Part shown: positions 35,140 through 36,813 of the stretch, piece after piece
How positions within the stretch are numbered: the stretch's first letter is position 1
Layout of the letters: every line of letters starts with the position of its first letter
Assembly (NCBI GenBank): GCA_905234015.1
Contig: CAJOFK010000013.1
Span: 1 to 36,813, forward strand
From: an uncultured Ruminococcus sp.
GTDB taxonomy: Bacteria > Bacillota > Clostridia > Oscillospirales > Acutalibacteraceae
Length of the DNA: 36,813 nt
Direction of reading: 5' to 3'
The notes under the pieces: generated by a model
What the model was told of the DNA's origin: nothing
The model's input: the letters and a program-made list of their open reading frames with translations, nothing else
Database searches by the model: none
Made by a program: the position numbers and the translations under genes

Positions 35140-36132
35140 ATGGGATACAGTCCTGAGGTTAAAGCCAGAGCTATTAACAGAATAAAAGAGAGGAAGCTTG
35201 AAGCTGAGCGCTTAGCGGCTCGAAAGCGCGATAAGATTTTCACCGAAATTCCGCAGGCGAGTGAATATGAGCATAGAATTGCATCCTGCGCAATTAGGGC
35301 AGGTCGCGCGGTAATTAAAGGCGGAGATACTAAAAAGGAGCTTGAAACCCTAAAAAACGAAAGCCTTAAGCTTCAGCAGGAGTACAGCGAGCTTCTTAAA
35401 ACCAACGGATATTCCGTATCCGATACAGAGCCTGATTATTTTTGTAAGAAGTGCGGTGATACAGGTTATTATGATACTGATAACCGAACTGTTATGTGTT
35501 CTTGCTTAAAGCATGCTATGGTTGAAGAAGCCTGCGCCGAGCTTAATAAAAATTCACCGCTTAAGCTTTCAACATTTGAAGATTTTGATTTAAATCTTTA
35601 CAGTAACGAAAAAGATGATGATTTGCCTCGTTCACCGTACGAGCAGATGAGCAGGATATTCGATTATTGTAAAACGTATGCAGAAAACTTCACTAAAAAT
35701 TCCGAAAGCATTTTTATGAAGGGTATGACCGGTCTCGGAAAAACCCACCTCAGCTTAGCTATTGCGAATGAGGTAACAAAAAAAGGCTACGGGGTAATTT
35801 ACGCCTCGGCTCCGATCCTATTATCGAAGCTTGAAAAGGAGCAATTCCGCCGTGACAGCAACGCTTTCGGCACAGAAGACGCGCTTATTCAATGTGATTT
35901 ACTGATTATTGATGATTTGGGTACGGAGTTTTCCAACAAATTCTCCGCCGGAGCAATTTATAATCTTTTCAATTCGCGAATTCTTTTAGGCAAGCCTGTT
36001 ATTATCAACACAAATCTTGATTTTGATGAGCTCGAAGACATTTATACTCAGCGGTTCGTTTCAAGAATAATAGGGGAAACGAAACGGCTTGATTTCTTCG
36101 GTAAGGATATAAGAACAATAAAAAGAAAATAA
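35140..36132 (+). CDS. Helicase loader ATPase (DnaC/DnaI type)
   Basis: This 330-residue protein has a coiled N-terminal region, a zinc-binding cluster (Cys102, Cys105, Cys120, Cys122) and a C-terminal AAA+ ATPase. Walker A is GMTGLGKT (195-202) and Walker B is LLIIDDLGTE. It loads the replicative helicase with DnaD. AAGAGGTG precedes the ATG. Homologues are often annotated as IstB/DnaC, but the DnaD partner argues for the chromosomal primosome rather than a transposon gene. Confidence 0.93.
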   Translation: MGYSPEVKARAINRIKERKLEAERLAARKRDKIFTEIPQASEYEHRIASCAIRAGRAVIKGGDTKKELETLKNESLKLQQEYSELLKTNGYSVSDTEPDYFCKKCGDTGYYDTDNRTVMCSCLKHAMVEEACAELNKNSPLKLSTFEDFDLNLYSNEKDDDLPRSPYEQMSRIFDYCKTYAENFTKNSESIFMKGMTGLGKTHLSLAIANEVTKKGYGVIYASAPILLSKLEKEQFRRDSNAFGTEDALIQCDLLIIDDLGTEFSNKFSAGAIYNLFNSRILLGKPVIINTNLDFDELEDIYTQRFVSRIIGETKRLDFFGKDIRTIKRK

Positions 36133-36162
36133 AAAATGATATATAATGAAAGAAAGGAGCCG

Positions 36163-36196
36163 TGAAGAATGAAGCTCAATACTTCATTTCTTCACA
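36163..36196. repeat. Hairpin after the helicase loader gene
   Basis: GTGAAGAATGAAG pairs with CTTCATTTCTTCAC around CTCAATA with one bulge. No T run follows, so it may stabilise the transcript end or act as a factor-dependent terminator before the convergent tRNA-Pro gene. Confidence 0.6.
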
Positions 36197-36209
36197 GCCC
36201 CTTAAACAA

Positions 36210-36286
36210 TGGTCGAGGCGACAGGATTTGAACCTGCGACCTCTGCGTCCCGAACGCAGCGCTCTACCAAACTGAGCCACGCCTCG
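36210..36286 (-). tRNA. tRNA-Pro (CGG anticodon)
   Basis: On the - strand the acceptor arms CGAGGCG/CGCCTCG pair fully, the D arm contains GCTCAGTTTGGTAGAGC, the anticodon stem-loop is CTGCG-TTCGGGA-CGCAG (anticodon CGG), and the T arm contains GGTTCAAATCC. Discriminator A and CCA are encoded. Length is 77. Confidence 0.95.
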
Positions 36287-36368
36287 AAATTTTTTTCAGC
36301 CCTGCTATTGTAACACATATCTTTTAATATTTCAATAGAATATTTAAAAATAATTTGATAAAAAAGTA

Positions 36369-36396
36369 TTGACAAATTTAAATTTTGTAATATAAT
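36369..36396 (+). promoter_or_regulatory. tRNA-Gln promoter
   Basis: A consensus TTGACA (36369-36374) and TATAAT (36391-36396) are 16 bases apart. A 16-base palindrome TGCTGTTAGAACAGCA (36403-36418) lies at the likely start of the transcript, before the tRNA. Confidence 0.85.
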
Positions 36397-36427
36397 AAAT
36401 ATTGCTGTTAGAACAGCAGTATAATAT

Positions 36428-36501
36428 TGAGGAATAGTGTAACGGTAGCACGACAGACTCTGACTCTGTTTGTTGGGGTTCGAATCCCTATTCCTCAGCC
36501 A
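36428..36501 (+). tRNA. tRNA-Gln (CTG anticodon)
   Basis: Acceptor TGAGGAA pairs with TTCCTCA. The D arm is GTGT-AACGGTA-GCAC, the anticodon arm ACAGA-CTCTGAC-TCTGT (anticodon CTG) and the T arm TGGGG-TTCGAAT-CCCTA. Discriminator G and CCA are encoded. Length is 74. Confidence 0.95.
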
Positions 36502-36530
36502 AAAGAAAAACGTCCGTCAGGGCGTTTTTT
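36488..36530 (+). repeat. Direct repeat unit A: tRNA-Gln 3' end plus terminator
   Basis: These 43 bases, from the tRNA T-stem end through CCA and the terminator T run, are repeated without change at 36669-36711. Confidence 0.9.
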
Positions 36531-36535
36531 CTTTT
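36502..36535 (+). terminator. tRNA-Gln terminator
   Basis: AAACGTCC and GGGCGTTT form a stem (one G-T pair) around GTCA, followed by TTTCTTTT. It belongs to the segment that is duplicated 181 bases downstream. Confidence 0.85.
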
Positions 36536-36568
36536 GCAGAATAGGGATTTGAAAGGGCGTTAAGAAAA

Positions 36569-36590
36569 CAGTCCGGTGGACTGTTTTTAG
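36569..36590 (+). terminator. Hairpin terminator within the downstream repeat
   Basis: ACAGTCC and GGACTGT form a 7-base stem around GGT, followed by TTTTAG. The window's first bases, GTTTTTAG, look like the tail of an equivalent hairpin. Confidence 0.7.
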
Positions 36591-36711
36591 TCCGTTGCGT
36601 TTATGAACGTTTTAGCTATGCTGCATGTCCCACGGTTCGAGATGAAGCATTTTTCTAAACTAAACGAACTATTCCTCAGCCAAAAGAAAAACGTCCGTCA
36701 GGGCGTTTTTT
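36583..36711 (+). repeat. tRNA-3'-end-derived intergenic repeat, right copy (with direct repeat unit B)
   Basis: The segment carries GTTTTTAG, CCGTTGCG, GGTTCGAGATGAAG (36634-36647) and an exact second copy of the tRNA-Gln 3' end and terminator at 36669-36711. It looks like a pseudo-tRNA 3' half in which about 28 bases separate the T-loop from the acceptor strand. Beyond it, 36712-36813 holds two GC-rich hairpins (GTGCCGCTC-GCTA-GAGCGGCAC and ACCCGC-TAT-GCGGGT) and no gene. Confidence 0.75.
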
Positions 36712-36813
36712 TCTTTAATGTCTTTAGACGGTGCCGCTCGCTAGAGCGGCACAATAAACCACCCGCTATGCGGGTGCGCGTCGAAAGAAGTGCAAAAAAT
36801 TCCCCGGTCTGGT

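Noticed and set aside
35140..36132. IstB transposase helper
   Set aside because: There is no IstA or insertion-sequence ends; DnaD directly upstream and the zinc cluster indicate the chromosomal helicase loader.
36163..36196. Hairpin after the helicase loader gene as an intrinsic terminator
   Set aside because: Neither strand has a T run next to the stem.

Overview
The window looks like a chromosomal segment of a low-to-mid GC Bacillota, most likely a gut Clostridia of the Oscillospiraceae/Ruminococcus type. The evidence is strong Shine-Dalgarno sites, ATGA-coupled operons, a DnaD/DnaI-type primosome pair, ECF transport, UPF0210 and ACT proteins, a cohesin/dockerin protein and tRNA genes with encoded CCA. 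This is inferred from gene content only.

Region 1 (about 101-19188) is an accessory island that I read as a Tn4451-family-like mobile element. A large serine recombinase (TnpX type) and a TnpW-like protein lie at the left end, and a TnpV protein lies at the right end. Both ends carry the same ~62-66 bp motif in inverted orientation, with a hairpin whose outer stem differs in sequence but keeps its pairing. The cargo is a tightly packed + strand run: an epimerase-like reductase, three GNATs, a DUF1016 nuclease, a Nudix-GNAT-pyrophosphatase-like fusion, two methyltransferases, an HD protein and an AraC regulator. It is followed by an AT-rich membrane toroid protein/YfiH-like pair, a HAD phosphatase and an FRG-domain gene, then by a - strand set: a small membrane protein, a membrane-anchored TIR protein and a surface protein with three PPC-like repeats. 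Four cargo genes are broken: one by a frameshift and three by single in-frame TAA codons.

Region 2 (19281-27001) is the most interesting part. A cobalamin riboswitch precedes an apparent operon of secreted DUF4430 (transcobalamin beta-domain-like) protein with Big_2 repeats, a cohesin-like plus dockerin protein, a membrane-anchored alpha/alpha-toroid protein, a DUF4430 lipoprotein, EcfT, a fused double ATPase EcfA and an ECF S component. The animal B12 carriers (intrinsic factor, transcobalamin) are an alpha6/alpha6 barrel joined to a beta domain. Here the two fold types are encoded by adjacent, overlapping genes next to an ECF importer. I infer a surface B12/corrinoid capture and uptake machine.

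Region 3 (27008-36132) is ordinary chromosome: UPF0210 and ACT proteins, a PHP phosphatase, galU, a RING/zinc-ribbon DUF2628 membrane protein, prfB without the programmed frameshift, a FliB-like methylase, a TSCPD protein, and a DnaD-DnaC/DnaI pair.

Region 4 (36210-36813) has tRNA-Pro(CGG) on the - strand and tRNA-Gln(CTG) on the + strand, then an unusual repeat built from the 3' end and terminator of the tRNA-Gln gene. A relative of the same repeat occupies the first ~100 bases of the window, directly abutting the left end of the mobile element.
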